29,367 nucleotides of DNA, from IMG/VR virus record IMGVR_UViG_3300020421_002173, positions 1 to 29,367 of that record; one strand, given 5' to 3'. The position numbers and the translations under genes are program-made. The stretch comes from a virus. Of the stretch, positions 22,226 through 28,849 are shown in pieces (within the stretch, counting starts at the first letter, position 1; the number at the start of each line of letters is the position of its first letter). Below the pieces are notes generated by a model. That model did not search any database and was not told the DNA's origin. It was given only the letters and a program-made list of their open reading frames with translations.

Positions 22226-22255
22226 ATTATAGCATCAAAGACGACCCTTTGACAA
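22226..22255 (-). promoter_or_regulatory. Sigma-70 promoter for the sugar cluster
   Basis: TTGTCA (22255-22250), an 18-base spacer and TATAAT (22231-22226) on the minus strand. The -35 lies in the last codons of the upstream coiled-coil gene. The transcript would start near 22219, about 18 bases before gmd. Confidence 0.75.
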
Positions 22256-22516
22256 CCTTTTGATGCCATTTGCTTCATTCATCTTCAGAATATCAAGAAG
22301 CATATTAAATCTTTGCTCAAGTTCAGCATCAGGTCCAGTCTTACCGGTCTCAGTAAGGTCCCCTACTTTGCCTTTCATCCAAGCAATTTCTGCTTCAAGA
22401 ATTTCAATCTTCTTATTTGCTGCTTCAAGTGCTTGAAGTCTGCCTTCTACTTCAACGTCATACTTTGACATTGCTGCTCCAGAAGAAGACTTGGAAGCAG
22501 TTCCTTTGTATGCCAT
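22235..22516 (-). CDS. Small coiled-coil protein, unknown function
   Basis: A 93-residue protein with a serine/alanine-rich start (MAYKGTASKSSSGAAMSKYD) and a long heptad-like helix (about residues 22-52, EVEGRLQALEAANKKIEILEAEI), ending in a basic KRLSKGRL. It likely oligomerises through the coiled coil. ATG 22516 is preferred to a TTG 9 bases upstream. It has a late promoter motif 27 bases upstream, just after a terminator, so it is probably a separately transcribed late gene, perhaps structural. Confidence 0.75.
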   Translation of the reverse strand: MAYKGTASKSSSGAAMSKYDVEVEGRLQALEAANKKIEILEAEIAWMKGKVGDLTETGKTGPDAELEQRFNMLLDILKMNEANGIKRLSKGRL

Positions 22517-22542
22517 GTGTTTCAATCATTGACTATCGTCTA

Positions 22543-22550
22543 TATTTATT
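22543..22550 (-). promoter_or_regulatory. T4-type late promoter (AATAAATA) for coiled-coil gene
   Basis: AATAAATA on the minus strand, starting directly after the T-run of the terminator at 22551-22575 and about 27 bases before the coiled-coil gene's ATG. Confidence 0.7.
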
Positions 22551-22575
22551 AAAAAAGGAGACCCGAAAGTCTCCT
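22551..22575 (-). terminator. Rho-independent terminator, minus strand
   Basis: A 7-bp stem AGGAGAC/GTCTCCT with a 6-base loop, followed by six T. It ends transcription from the two small genes at 22633-23123. About 55 bases between it and the 22633 stop hold no gene I can support. Confidence 0.85.
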
Positions 22576-22632
22576 GATAGGGTATTCATGCCGCGCCACT
22601 TGCTCTTTAACTGGAAGCAAGAAACCAGAGAG

Positions 22633-22908
22633 TCAGCGAGATACTGAATCTTTAACATAGCAAGGAACACCTGAGGGATCCAACCATTTGGAATACTCAA
22701 AGTCTTCTATAGCAAGAAGACATTGATCAGAGTTATCAAAAAGATAGATGTCAGTGTACTTTTTACTATACTCGTCTGCTTTCTGAAGACGCAAGTCGGG
22801 TTTGCCATTGAGTTCAATGTAACCCTTCTGCACATAACGATAGGGATATCGTTCGTGGATAACAGTGGTCTTTGTTGAAGCAACAGACTTTGGATCTAAA
22901 TCGTTCAT
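22633..22908 (-). CDS. Conserved cyanophage hypothetical protein
   Basis: A 91-residue soluble protein with several aromatic residues (HERYPYRYVQKGYIEL, DIYLFDNSDQCLLAIEDFEYSKWL). No motif is recognised. It overlaps the upstream 72-aa gene by ATGA and is followed by a terminator, so the two form a short early unit behind the promoter at 23146-23174. Confidence 0.75.
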   Translation of the reverse strand: MNDLDPKSVASTKTTVIHERYPYRYVQKGYIELNGKPDLRLQKADEYSKKYTDIYLFDNSDQCLLAIEDFEYSKWLDPSGVPCYVKDSVSR

Positions 22909-23123
22909 TGGCCAACTTCAATAGTTTCAAGATCTTGAGAGATACAATCCAAAAGAATATCATAATCATCAAGAGGATCGCCTGAAAATTCAACACCATC
23001 CTTTTCATAATATTTACGAACCTTTTTGTAAAGTTTTGGATTCTTTACATCAAGGAAGAACTCACCATTCGCTGCAGAACGAAGTGTGCTGATGTCTTTT
23101 TTGAACTTAAGAGAAATGGTCAT
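22905..23123 (-). CDS. Conserved small hypothetical protein
   Basis: A 72-residue protein starting MTISLKFKKDISTLRSAANG, with basic helices and an acidic C-terminus (DPLDDYDILLDCISQDLETIE). It is the first gene after a near-consensus sigma-70 promoter (23146-23174), with about 20 bases of leader, and is coupled to the next gene by ATGA. It resembles conserved T4-like cyanophage proteins of unknown function. Early expression is inferred from the promoter. Confidence 0.78.
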   Translation of the reverse strand: MTISLKFKKDISTLRSAANGEFFLDVKNPKLYKKVRKYYEKDGVEFSGDPLDDYDILLDCISQDLETIEVGQ

Positions 23124-23145
23124 TGTCCGTTTTGTTTACCCTGAT

Positions 23146-23174
23146 ATTATAAGTGATTTGACCATAAAGGTCAA
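23146..23174 (-). promoter_or_regulatory. Near-consensus sigma-70 promoter
   Basis: TTGACC (23174-23169), a 17-base spacer and TATAAT (23151-23146) on the minus strand, upstream of the gene at 22905-23123 and downstream of tRNA-Met. Confidence 0.88.
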
Positions 23175-23199
23175 CAGGACAGTCAGAGTTCTGTCTGAG

Positions 23200-23272
23200 T
23201 GCTGGTTACAGGAGTCGAACCTGTTTTTATCCTGTTATGAGCAGGGTGCTATTACCGAATGGCTAAACCAGC
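23200..23272 (-). tRNA. tRNA-Met (anticodon CAT)
   Basis: A 73-base cloverleaf: acceptor GCTGGTT/AACCAGC with discriminator A, anticodon loop CTCATAA (CAT) and T-arm ACAGG-TTCGACT-CCTGT. The D stem is weak and C27:A43 is unpaired. No CCA is encoded. The paired first base pair argues against an initiator tRNA; a tRNA-Ile2 whose C34 is modified to read AUA cannot be excluded. It is three bases from tRNA-Ile. Confidence 0.85.
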
Positions 23273-23275
23273 AAG

Positions 23276-23347
23276 TGGGTCTGCCGGGAATTGAACCCGG
23301 TTCATACACTTATAAGGTGTAGGCATTAACCAATATGCGACAGTCCC
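23276..23347 (-). tRNA. tRNA-Ile (anticodon TAT)
   Basis: A 72-base cloverleaf: acceptor GGGACTG/CAGACCC with one A:A mismatch at position 4, perfect D stem GCAT/ATGC, anticodon arm TACAC-CTTATAA-GTGTA (TAT, reads ATA) and T-arm CCGGG-TTCAATT-CCCGG. ATA is common in AT-rich phage genes and rarer in hosts of higher GC, a usual reason for phages to carry this tRNA. It begins next to the stop codon of the Phd-like gene. Confidence 0.87.
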
Positions 23348-23518
23348 TTAAGATGCATCATCGTGAGTTGTGTGTATTCGTATGAGTTCATCATCCGCCG
23401 GAACCATCACTGCTCTTTCCCCTTTATCGTTCTCTACACCTATCGTCTCTCCGTTCTCCACCTTTTCTATCAAAGTTTTCCAGTTCTTTTGCCAGTATTT
23501 CACCGAATAAAATTTCAT
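23348..23518 (-). CDS. Phd/YefM-like antitoxin-type protein (orphan)
   Basis: A 56-residue protein, MKFYSVKYWQKNWKTLIEKV, followed by ENGETIGVENDKGERAVMVPADDE. This fits the Phd/YefM pattern (N-terminal strand and helix, a V-x-x-GETI turn, then a strand ending in AV-x-VP), a DNA-binding fold that also neutralises a toxin. No RelE/Doc-type toxin gene is adjacent; the flanking features are a fibre gene and a tRNA whose 5' end is next to its stop codon. ATG 23518 is chosen over a TTG upstream. It sits behind a sigma-70 promoter and is probably co-transcribed with the two tRNAs. The C-terminal toxin-binding region is short. Confidence 0.72.
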   Translation of the reverse strand: MKFYSVKYWQKNWKTLIEKVENGETIGVENDKGERAVMVPADDELIRIHTTHDDAS

Positions 23519-23539
23519 AGTCAGATTATGTATAAGAGA

Positions 23540-23568
23540 ATTATATTTCAAATTTCTAGATAAGTCAA
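23540..23568 (-). promoter_or_regulatory. Near-consensus sigma-70 promoter for Phd-like gene and tRNAs
   Basis: TTGACT (23568-23563), a 17-base spacer and TATAAT (23545-23540) on the minus strand. The -35 box lies within the last codons of the 887-aa fibre-like gene. The transcript would start near 23533, about 15 bases before the antitoxin ATG. Confidence 0.85.
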
Positions 23569-26211
23569 CTCCTTCAGGTCAATATTTGAACCACTTGTTC
23601 TAACGTCATTCTGAATGGACATAATACCCATCCTGATTGCGCCACCACCAAGACTGCTATCAGAGGTAGCAATCCTTTCTGGTGCTGATGGATTATCAGG
23701 AGTTACATCCCACCACTGAACTTTATTATCAGATGTTCTATATCTATACTCAAAATGGTGTTCGTAACTATTACTACCATCCCAATTTTTTGATGCATGA
23801 TACTTAGAGTTTGAAGTATTGTATACCCAACCATTAGTAACACTAGTGTCCTCTCCAGTATCCCATCTCCAATACAAATCAGAGCCAGTATCAACATGAG
23901 TTGATGAACCCATATCTTCTGTCTTTCCAGTTGGTCCCTGCCATCCACCAGCAGCAATCCAATAGTAATGATTAGTACCAGATGATGGAATTCTAAACTG
24001 AATCTTTTGTCCAGGAAGTAGATCACGAGTAGAAGACATATTAACAAAAGAACGAGCACCACCATCATCTCTCCAGTTCCAACCTTTTCCAGGATTTTCT
24101 CCAGTATCATATCGGTAAGCAATCATTTCCCATGACTGGTCCCTTTTTGTAAATGTTGGAGCAGCAACTAATGCATTTTTGCCACCCATATAAATCGTCT
24201 GAGCATTAGAGAATGCATTGTTAGATGTACCAAAGGCAACATATCCTTGTGACTCATTAATCAATCGAATCTTGCCATCAGTAGGACTGTAATTCAGTGT
24301 TAAAATCTCACCTTTAGGGAATGAAACTGATGTAGCAGTCGCAACTGTTGTGTTCTTACTGGCATTATCATCACCAGATTCCATATAGTTATCAGCACCT
24401 GATGGATTTACAAAGTTATTAACAGTATCAGTTCCAATGGTATAACACATGTCCCAATTCAAATGGTTGTAAGATCTTGTACCATAAGCATCATCAGTGT
24501 CACCAACCCAAATACCTAAAGTATAGAAATGATTGACAACAGATGAATTCAATGAAGTGAATCTATATTCATAACCTGGTTCTAATACTTGTGGCCAATA
24601 CACAGGATGTAAGTCCCTCTTACCCGAAGTACTGAATGGATTTGCAAGTTCTGTATTTGATGTTACTCCAAAACCAACATACCAAGTGGAAGGATATTCA
24701 TAGTCAGTAACTGTACTAATACCTGGTAGATTACCAGTCGCATTCACACCAAAACTAATCGTTACGGGATTACCATCTTCTGCTGAAGAAGCAGTAGCAA
24801 TGATTTGTCTAGTTCCTGTTATATCGTGCAGTTCTAATTTGTTCGTATGCTTATTATATGCGAGTGCCAGTTCAGTAGAATTTGATGCAATAGTGTAGTC
24901 TGCAGTTGCTCCTGCACTAGGAACAAAACCTTTTGAATCATAAGTACCAGTACCAAATTCAACCTTTGCTCTTTCAAATATTAATGATCTACTCCAATAT
25001 GAAATATTAAATGCATCTGCAGGAGTATAAGTTAAAACACCACCCCATCTACCTAGACCATAATTTTCACCAGTTGCACCACTCACATGAGTCCATCTCA
25101 TCTCCTGGCCAGGTGATAGTTGAGTTCCGTAGTAGTAAGGATTGGTATTATTTGATGGTGTTGCAGTGTAGATTCTAGAACCAGCAGTAGCAGAACCATT
25201 GCCAGGATCATTATACTGTTGGTAATAAGCAAACTCATTCACTGTTACATCAGCAGTAGGTACACCTGATATCATTGTATAGGCAATACCACTGTAAGAA
25301 GTCGCACTAACAATGTTAAATGTTGATGTTCCTGTGGTGTCAATACCAGCAATACTTCCACTACCTCCACCGCCACCACCTAATCCAACACCATAATTTG
25401 TGATGTTAAGAGTAGAAATACCAGTGATGTTTGCACCACTTCCTGTAAAGGATGTGGCAGTAATGATACCAGTGGTGTTGACACTTCCATCTGTTCCAAT
25501 ACCACCACCTCCTCCACCACCACCAGCGGAGTATCCTACAATCTGTGATGTTGTGATACCAGTGATAGCAGAACCATCACCCTGAAATGAGGTGGCGGAA
25601 CAGATACCAGTAATCAGTGCTCCATAACTCTTGGTCTTAAACTTCTCAGCATTACCATAGAAAAAAGAAACATTATAATCACCAAAGACTGCTCTCTTGA
25701 TATTCTTATTTGGATTCCACATCACTGTAAAATCCTGTGAGGAAATGTGTAGGTTACCAGTTCCTTTATCAGCAATATTAGAATCAGTTCCGTCGTGCCA
25801 GATTTGTAAGTCGTTGTCCTCACCAAAGTTGAGGATTACATCATCAGCACGGGTTGTGCCAATACCAACATTACCTACTGCATTATCAGAAGTTTGGAAT
25901 TCAGTGACTATGTTGATACCATTGATAGTATCAGTGGTTGAACCATAAGAGACCTTTGATGAAAGTGTTGTCTTATCACCATTCCAAGTTCTAGTTCTAA
26001 ATTCAGTGTAAGGAATATTATAAAGTAACTTATATTCTACACCAACATCCTCACCAATATCAGTTTGACAAATATCTAGATTGTTTACATCACCACTAGA
26101 TGACATCTTTGCAGAAACAGCACCAACTGCTTCTTTTTTAAGTGCTCTCGCAGCACCACCAAAAACAATCTGGTCGTCTTTTTTGTTTCTTCTAATTACA
26201 TATTGTGTCAT
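23548..26211 (-). CDS. Large fibre-like virion protein with three related C-terminal modules
   Basis: An 887-residue protein. Residues 1-200 are a mixed N-terminal part including NVGIGTTRADD, a segment common in phage fibres. Residues 200-310 hold repeats of the form SATSFQGDGSAITGI / TATSFTGSGANITGI and two glycine runs (8 and 6 G). The rest has three related modules marked by LSPGQEMRW (365), LEPGYEYRF (543) and LLPGQKIQF (731), each ending in a KLELHD-, KIRLIN- or KVQWWDV-type strand and an aromatic GRWGG/GIWVG/GGWQG loop. This looks like a long trimeric fibre or adhesin with carbohydrate-binding modules; receptor binding is inference. It follows the 320-aa partner gene by 4 bases. Confidence 0.85.
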   Translation of the reverse strand: MTQYVIRRNKKDDQIVFGGAARALKKEAVGAVSAKMSSSGDVNNLDICQTDIGEDVGVEYKLLYNIPYTEFRTRTWNGDKTTLSSKVSYGSTTDTINGINIVTEFQTSDNAVGNVGIGTTRADDVILNFGEDNDLQIWHDGTDSNIADKGTGNLHISSQDFTVMWNPNKNIKRAVFGDYNVSFFYGNAEKFKTKSYGALITGICSATSFQGDGSAITGITTSQIVGYSAGGGGGGGGIGTDGSVNTTGIITATSFTGSGANITGISTLNITNYGVGLGGGGGGSGSIAGIDTTGTSTFNIVSATSYSGIAYTMISGVPTADVTVNEFAYYQQYNDPGNGSATAGSRIYTATPSNNTNPYYYGTQLSPGQEMRWTHVSGATGENYGLGRWGGVLTYTPADAFNISYWSRSLIFERAKVEFGTGTYDSKGFVPSAGATADYTIASNSTELALAYNKHTNKLELHDITGTRQIIATASSAEDGNPVTISFGVNATGNLPGISTVTDYEYPSTWYVGFGVTSNTELANPFSTSGKRDLHPVYWPQVLEPGYEYRFTSLNSSVVNHFYTLGIWVGDTDDAYGTRSYNHLNWDMCYTIGTDTVNNFVNPSGADNYMESGDDNASKNTTVATATSVSFPKGEILTLNYSPTDGKIRLINESQGYVAFGTSNNAFSNAQTIYMGGKNALVAAPTFTKRDQSWEMIAYRYDTGENPGKGWNWRDDGGARSFVNMSSTRDLLPGQKIQFRIPSSGTNHYYWIAAGGWQGPTGKTEDMGSSTHVDTGSDLYWRWDTGEDTSVTNGWVYNTSNSKYHASKNWDGSNSYEHHFEYRYRTSDNKVQWWDVTPDNPSAPERIATSDSSLGGGAIRMGIMSIQNDVRTSGSNIDLKELTYLEI

Positions 26212-26215
26212 GTCT

Positions 26216-27178
26216 TTATCCTACGATTGTCATAAACGCAGAGTCAGTGACACTGCAAGTACCATCTGCTCTGACTTCTAATTCCCCATATCCATCTTTA
26301 GAGTCTTGGTCACCAACATAGAAAGTGAGGGTGTACTGTTCTTCGTATTCAATACCTGCACCATCATTTAGGAGAGCACCAGGTGCAACCAAATAAAACT
26401 GGTATCCATCGGGTAGAGTGTAGGCAATCCTTGCCTTTAGTGTAAGATTGTCAACATTGGGAATAACCTTGATACCAAATCTGAAAATCAACCATCCATT
26501 CGTTGGTAGTTGATCCAGTTTGATTCTTTGTGTTGTCGTATCATAGATGCGTGTTACACCTTCTGGTAAATTCTCCCTACTGGTAGAACCTGATGTTCCA
26601 TCATTAGTTACCTTAGTCCAGGTATCAGCACTCAGAGCAATAGGATTACTTTCTAAGTTCTTATCACTGACGTATTCAAATCCATCATTGTTATTTTCTC
26701 CACCTCCACCAACGGTAGAGAGTTGTTGTTGTATTCTATTTAAGAATACATTATAGTGTTTCTGTAAATCATCAAGAGTGGCAAACTTCTGATCCAGTGG
26801 AGTAATAGGATCATCACCCATCTTCTCATCAGATGGTTCAGAAAAAAGACCTAGAGACTTTTCAATTAAAATATTTTTCTCTATCTCCTCAACTTCTGGT
26901 TCAGGTTCTTTAACCTTGAATTCTTCTCTGAATTCTTCTGCTACCTCAGCAATAATCTCTTCCTTCTTTTCTATTGTCTCAGAGAACAACCACGATTCAA
27001 AGGCAACTGCTTGTTTCGTAACCTTCTCAGCGTTCTCTTTATCTTCGACAATAGAATCCTTCACCTGTGATAAGATTGAATCAATATCAACCTCACCGAC
27101 AAGTTCTTTCATCTCATTTTTTTTCTTCTTTTTATCTTCAGCAAGAAGTTTGAAGAAATCTCCTAACCCATCCGACAT
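26216..27178 (-). CDS. Virion-type protein with helical N-terminus and beta C-terminus
   Basis: A 320-residue protein. The first ~155 residues are charged and helical, beginning MSDGLGDFFKLLAEDKKKKK, with long glutamate-rich stretches (residues 90-100); a GGGG hinge at 157-160 leads to a beta-rich C-terminal domain with FRFGIKVIPNVDN and ALLNDGAGIEYEEQYTLTF. The MSDGLGDFFKLLAEDKKKKK opening recurs in cyanophage virion proteins. It sits directly upstream of the large fibre-like gene (4-base gap) and behind a late promoter, so it is probably a baseplate or fibre-attachment protein. The exact role is not known. Confidence 0.78.
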   Translation of the reverse strand: MSDGLGDFFKLLAEDKKKKKNEMKELVGEVDIDSILSQVKDSIVEDKENAEKVTKQAVAFESWLFSETIEKKEEIIAEVAEEFREEFKVKEPEPEVEEIEKNILIEKSLGLFSEPSDEKMGDDPITPLDQKFATLDDLQKHYNVFLNRIQQQLSTVGGGGENNNDGFEYVSDKNLESNPIALSADTWTKVTNDGTSGSTSRENLPEGVTRIYDTTTQRIKLDQLPTNGWLIFRFGIKVIPNVDNLTLKARIAYTLPDGYQFYLVAPGALLNDGAGIEYEEQYTLTFYVGDQDSKDGYGELEVRADGTCSVTDSAFMTIVG

Positions 27179-27197
27179 CTCATTAGGACATTTTATA

Positions 27198-27205
27198 TAT
27201 TTATG
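27198..27205 (-). promoter_or_regulatory. T4-type late promoter (CATAAATA) for virion genes
   Basis: CATAAATA on the minus strand, about 20 bases before the ATG at 27178. Position and the structural nature of the downstream genes both support it. Confidence 0.7.
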
Positions 27206-27214
27206 AGTGTGACC

Positions 27215-27463
27215 CTATCGGACATCAAAGTCCAATCTACGAACCTTACGTTTCCTTCTCTCTTCTTGATAGATAAGTTCCTGACTAGAGAAGTAACTAT
27301 CAATCTTTCTCTCTACGTTATTAGATACCATTACAATTTTATTCAAATCTTTGGCACCAATCTTATTATCCACAATACTCATTTGATTGGGACAACCACA
27401 GAACTGAACTTTGCTAGTGTTTGTTAGTTCTTTTCTACAATCTTTGCATCTAATAGTAATCAT
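27215..27463 (-). CDS. Small zinc-ribbon-like protein, conserved in cyanophages
   Basis: An 82-residue protein. The N-terminus ITIRCKDCRKELTNTSKVQF followed by CGCPNQM has a C-x2-C and C-x-C arrangement, as in a small zinc ribbon; the C-terminus is very basic (EERRKRKVRRLDFDVR). This suggests nucleic-acid or ribosome/polymerase contact. Similar short proteins occur in T4-like cyanophages without known function. It starts 22 bases after the upstream gene's stop. Confidence 0.78.
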   Translation of the reverse strand: MITIRCKDCRKELTNTSKVQFCGCPNQMSIVDNKIGAKDLNKIVMVSNNVERKIDSYFSSQELIYQEERRKRKVRRLDFDVR

Positions 27464-27485
27464 TGGACATACATTGAATTCGACT

Positions 27486-27707
27486 TCATTTTGCGTCGTA
27501 CTCCTTTTTTGTTTTGAAGTAAAGTTTATAATATGGTTTTTTCATTTCATCAAGGATTTTCATATCCTCTTCAAATCCCATATATTTACACAACTGATAG
27601 GAACCTTCTAAATCACTAATCAATCTTAGTATATTGCAAGGATGCCTTTCAAGTCCTCCAAAATCATATTGTGATAAATCATATTCTCGTTGTGGTATTT
27701 GAGACAT
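27486..27707 (-). CDS. Small conserved hypothetical protein
   Basis: A 73-residue protein, MSQIPQREYDLSQYDFGGLE..., helical with a C-terminal lysine/tyrosine-rich stretch (KKPYYKLYFKTKKEYDAK). ATG 27707 is preferred to a TTG at 27725. It begins 25 bases after the 3' end of tRNA-Thr and could be on the same transcript. No family is recognised. Confidence 0.68.
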   Translation of the reverse strand: MSQIPQREYDLSQYDFGGLERHPCNILRLISDLEGSYQLCKYMGFEEDMKILDEMKKPYYKLYFKTKKEYDAK

Positions 27708-27732
27708 AATAACTATTTGATCCAATGGAGAA

Positions 27733-27804
27733 AGCCTAATGTCAGAATTGAACTGACGACCTACGCTTTACAAAAGCGTTGCTCTACCGCTGAGCTAATC
27801 AGGC
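27733..27804 (-). tRNA. tRNA-Thr (anticodon TGT)
   Basis: A 72-base cloverleaf: acceptor GCCTGAT/ATTAGGC (one G:T pair), discriminator T, D arm GCTC...GAGC, anticodon arm ACGCT-TTTGTAA-AGCGT (TGT, reads ACA) and T-arm GTCAG-TTCAATT-CTGAC. No CCA is encoded. Confidence 0.93.
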
Positions 27805-28003
27805 AGGTGGATGGAAGGAATACATTATACCTTCACCGAGTGGGAATCACTAATGTGATAAGTAGGTCACTCAGATTTTCGGACCCCTTGGTATCGGGTT
27901 CTGACCGTAGTCAGCGAGCACCACCTCTGTCCTACTATACATTACCCCGTGCCTCCACAAGGGTTATTCTGTCACATCCTAAGGAGAATGATCAGTTCTC
28001 CAA
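27805..28003 (-). other. Structured, gene-free spacer between two tRNAs; candidate non-coding RNA
   Basis: 199 bases, higher in G+C than its surroundings, with no convincing frame on the minus strand (longest from ATG is 23 codons). Several perfect short hairpins are visible on the transcribed strand: GGAGAA-7-TTCTCC (27983-28001), CTGAC-TACG-GTCAG (27901-27914), an ATCAC/GTGAT stem and a GGTCA/TGACC pair enclosing ACCC/GGGGT. It would be part of the tRNA precursor transcript. It may be a separate small RNA, a decayed tRNA array or processing leader; I recognise no known RNA family. Confidence 0.45.
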
Positions 28004-28076
28004 CGACTCAGGTTGGGGTCGAACCAACGACCGACTGCTTAGAAGGCAGTTGCTCTATCCACTGAGCTACTGAGTC
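28004..28076 (-). tRNA. tRNA-Arg (anticodon TCT)
   Basis: A 73-base cloverleaf: acceptor GACTCAG/CTGAGTC fully paired, discriminator G, D arm GCTC...GAGC, anticodon arm ACTGC-CTTCTAA-GCAGT (TCT, reads AGA) and T-arm GTTGG-TTCGACC-CCAAC. AGA is favoured in AT-rich phages. No CCA is encoded. Confidence 0.95.
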
Positions 28077-28150
28077 AAATGGTAGTTCCTATCGCCGCTA
28101 ACCCTGAACTACCAAGGAGGTCACCGCAGTGGTCTCTCAACCACCTCTTT
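28077..28150 (-). other. Structured leader of the tRNA transcript
   Basis: Between the promoter and tRNA-Arg the transcribed strand can fold into an 8-bp stem GGTAGTTC/GAACTACC (28081-28113) and into competing stems GAGGT/ACCTC and GTGGT/ACCAC (28117-28147). No reading frame is supported. The alternatives could matter for processing or be an independent small RNA. Confidence 0.45.
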
Positions 28151-28179
28151 ATTATAGCAGACCTGAACCAGATTGCCAA
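28151..28179 (-). promoter_or_regulatory. Sigma-70 promoter for the tRNA-Arg/tRNA-Thr unit
   Basis: TTGGCA (28179-28174), a 17-base spacer and TATAAT (28156-28151) on the minus strand. It lies in the last codons of the gene at 28152-28454, and the start would be near 28144, about 68 bases before tRNA-Arg. Confidence 0.82.
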
Positions 28180-28454
28180 CCCTCTTGGAAGTTCTCTGAA
28201 CCACCACCAAAGGGTGGAATGGGATCTAATGCAAGAGTGGTTGCCACATTCTTTGTAGCAATCTCATACATCATTTCATGAATATTCTCTGACTCTATTG
28301 TCTGCATTGACGAAGATCCACTACCAACTCTACTTACAACAATGTCATCATCAGATTCTTCAATAGATTTCTGATGCTTCATTTGAGATTCTGTCAAAAT
28401 TGGTTCACCGAACCACTTATCGTATAATAAAAAGATTGGTGCTGGATAGGTCAT
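28152..28454 (-). CDS. Conserved hypothetical protein downstream of wall hydrolase
   Basis: A 100-residue protein with an aromatic start (MTYPAPIFLLYDKWFGEP), a polar acidic/serine middle and a glycine-rich end (GGGSENFQEGWQSGSGLL). No motif or membrane helix is clear. Its ATG forms an ATGA overlap with the wall hydrolase, so the two are co-translated; a role as a partner or virion component is possible but not shown. Its 3' end contains the tRNA promoter. Confidence 0.7.
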   Translation of the reverse strand: MTYPAPIFLLYDKWFGEPILTESQMKHQKSIEESDDDIVVSRVGSGSSSMQTIESENIHEMMYEIATKNVATTLALDPIPPFGGGSENFQEGWQSGSGLL

Positions 28455-28849
28455 GATTGCCAGTGATAGTGGAAGAAGTTACCTTTTCGATCACACATTG
28501 GATCTTCTGCTACCACACGATATGGCAGCATACTCTGCCCTTTAAAGTCAGTCCTATCTCCAATGATGCTATATGCTTGTAGGAGTTTAGAACGACCAAG
28601 TTCAGATTTAAATTCATTTACCAAAGAAGTGGGAGCAACTGGTCTCCAATAATCAAATCCTTGATATTGACCAGGAGCATATACCACATCAGCAACAGTG
28701 TTGGGGTAATAAGGAGATCTAACACGATTAAGGATAGAAACTGCCACACAGTACTCATCCATAGTGTTAGGTCTTGCCTCGACCTTGACCGCTCTTGCTA
28801 GGTGGTCATAATCAACAGCACTAAGTGCCAGAATTGTTTCCAAAATCAT
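28451..28849 (-). CDS. SleB-type cell-wall hydrolase (Hydrolase_2 family)
   Basis: A 132-residue protein of the SleB/CwlJ hydrolase family, which cleaves peptidoglycan. LARAVKVEARPNTMDEYCVA (residues 17-36, with the catalytic Glu24) and VSILNRVRSPYYPNTVADVV followed by YAPGQYQGF are the diagnostic blocks. No signal peptide is present, so it would need a holin or act from the virion; it may be the endolysin or a virion lysin. The start at 28849 lies 29 bases inside the end of the GIY-YIG gene. Confidence 0.88.
   Translation of the reverse strand: MILETILALSAVDYDHLARAVKVEARPNTMDEYCVAVSILNRVRSPYYPNTVADVVYAPGQYQGFDYWRPVAPTSLVNEFKSELGRSKLLQAYSIIGDRTDFKGQSMLPYRVVAEDPMCDRKGNFFHYHWQS

Noticed and set aside
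23200-23347. tRNA pair as an integration site
   Set aside because: No integrase or duplicated tRNA 3' end is visible, and the tRNAs sit in a phage operon.
23703-24122. 139-codon minus-strand frame inside the fibre gene
   Set aside because: Leucine/isoleucine-rich shadow of the 887-aa frame without start context.
25261-25620. CRISPR-like or tandem DNA repeats
   Set aside because: The repeats are protein-level motifs of a fibre, irregular in spacing; no CRISPR array, insertion sequence, integrase or attachment site was seen in the window.
27690-28073. 127-codon plus-strand frame across two tRNAs
   Set aside because: It reads antisense through two complete tRNA genes; open by chance.
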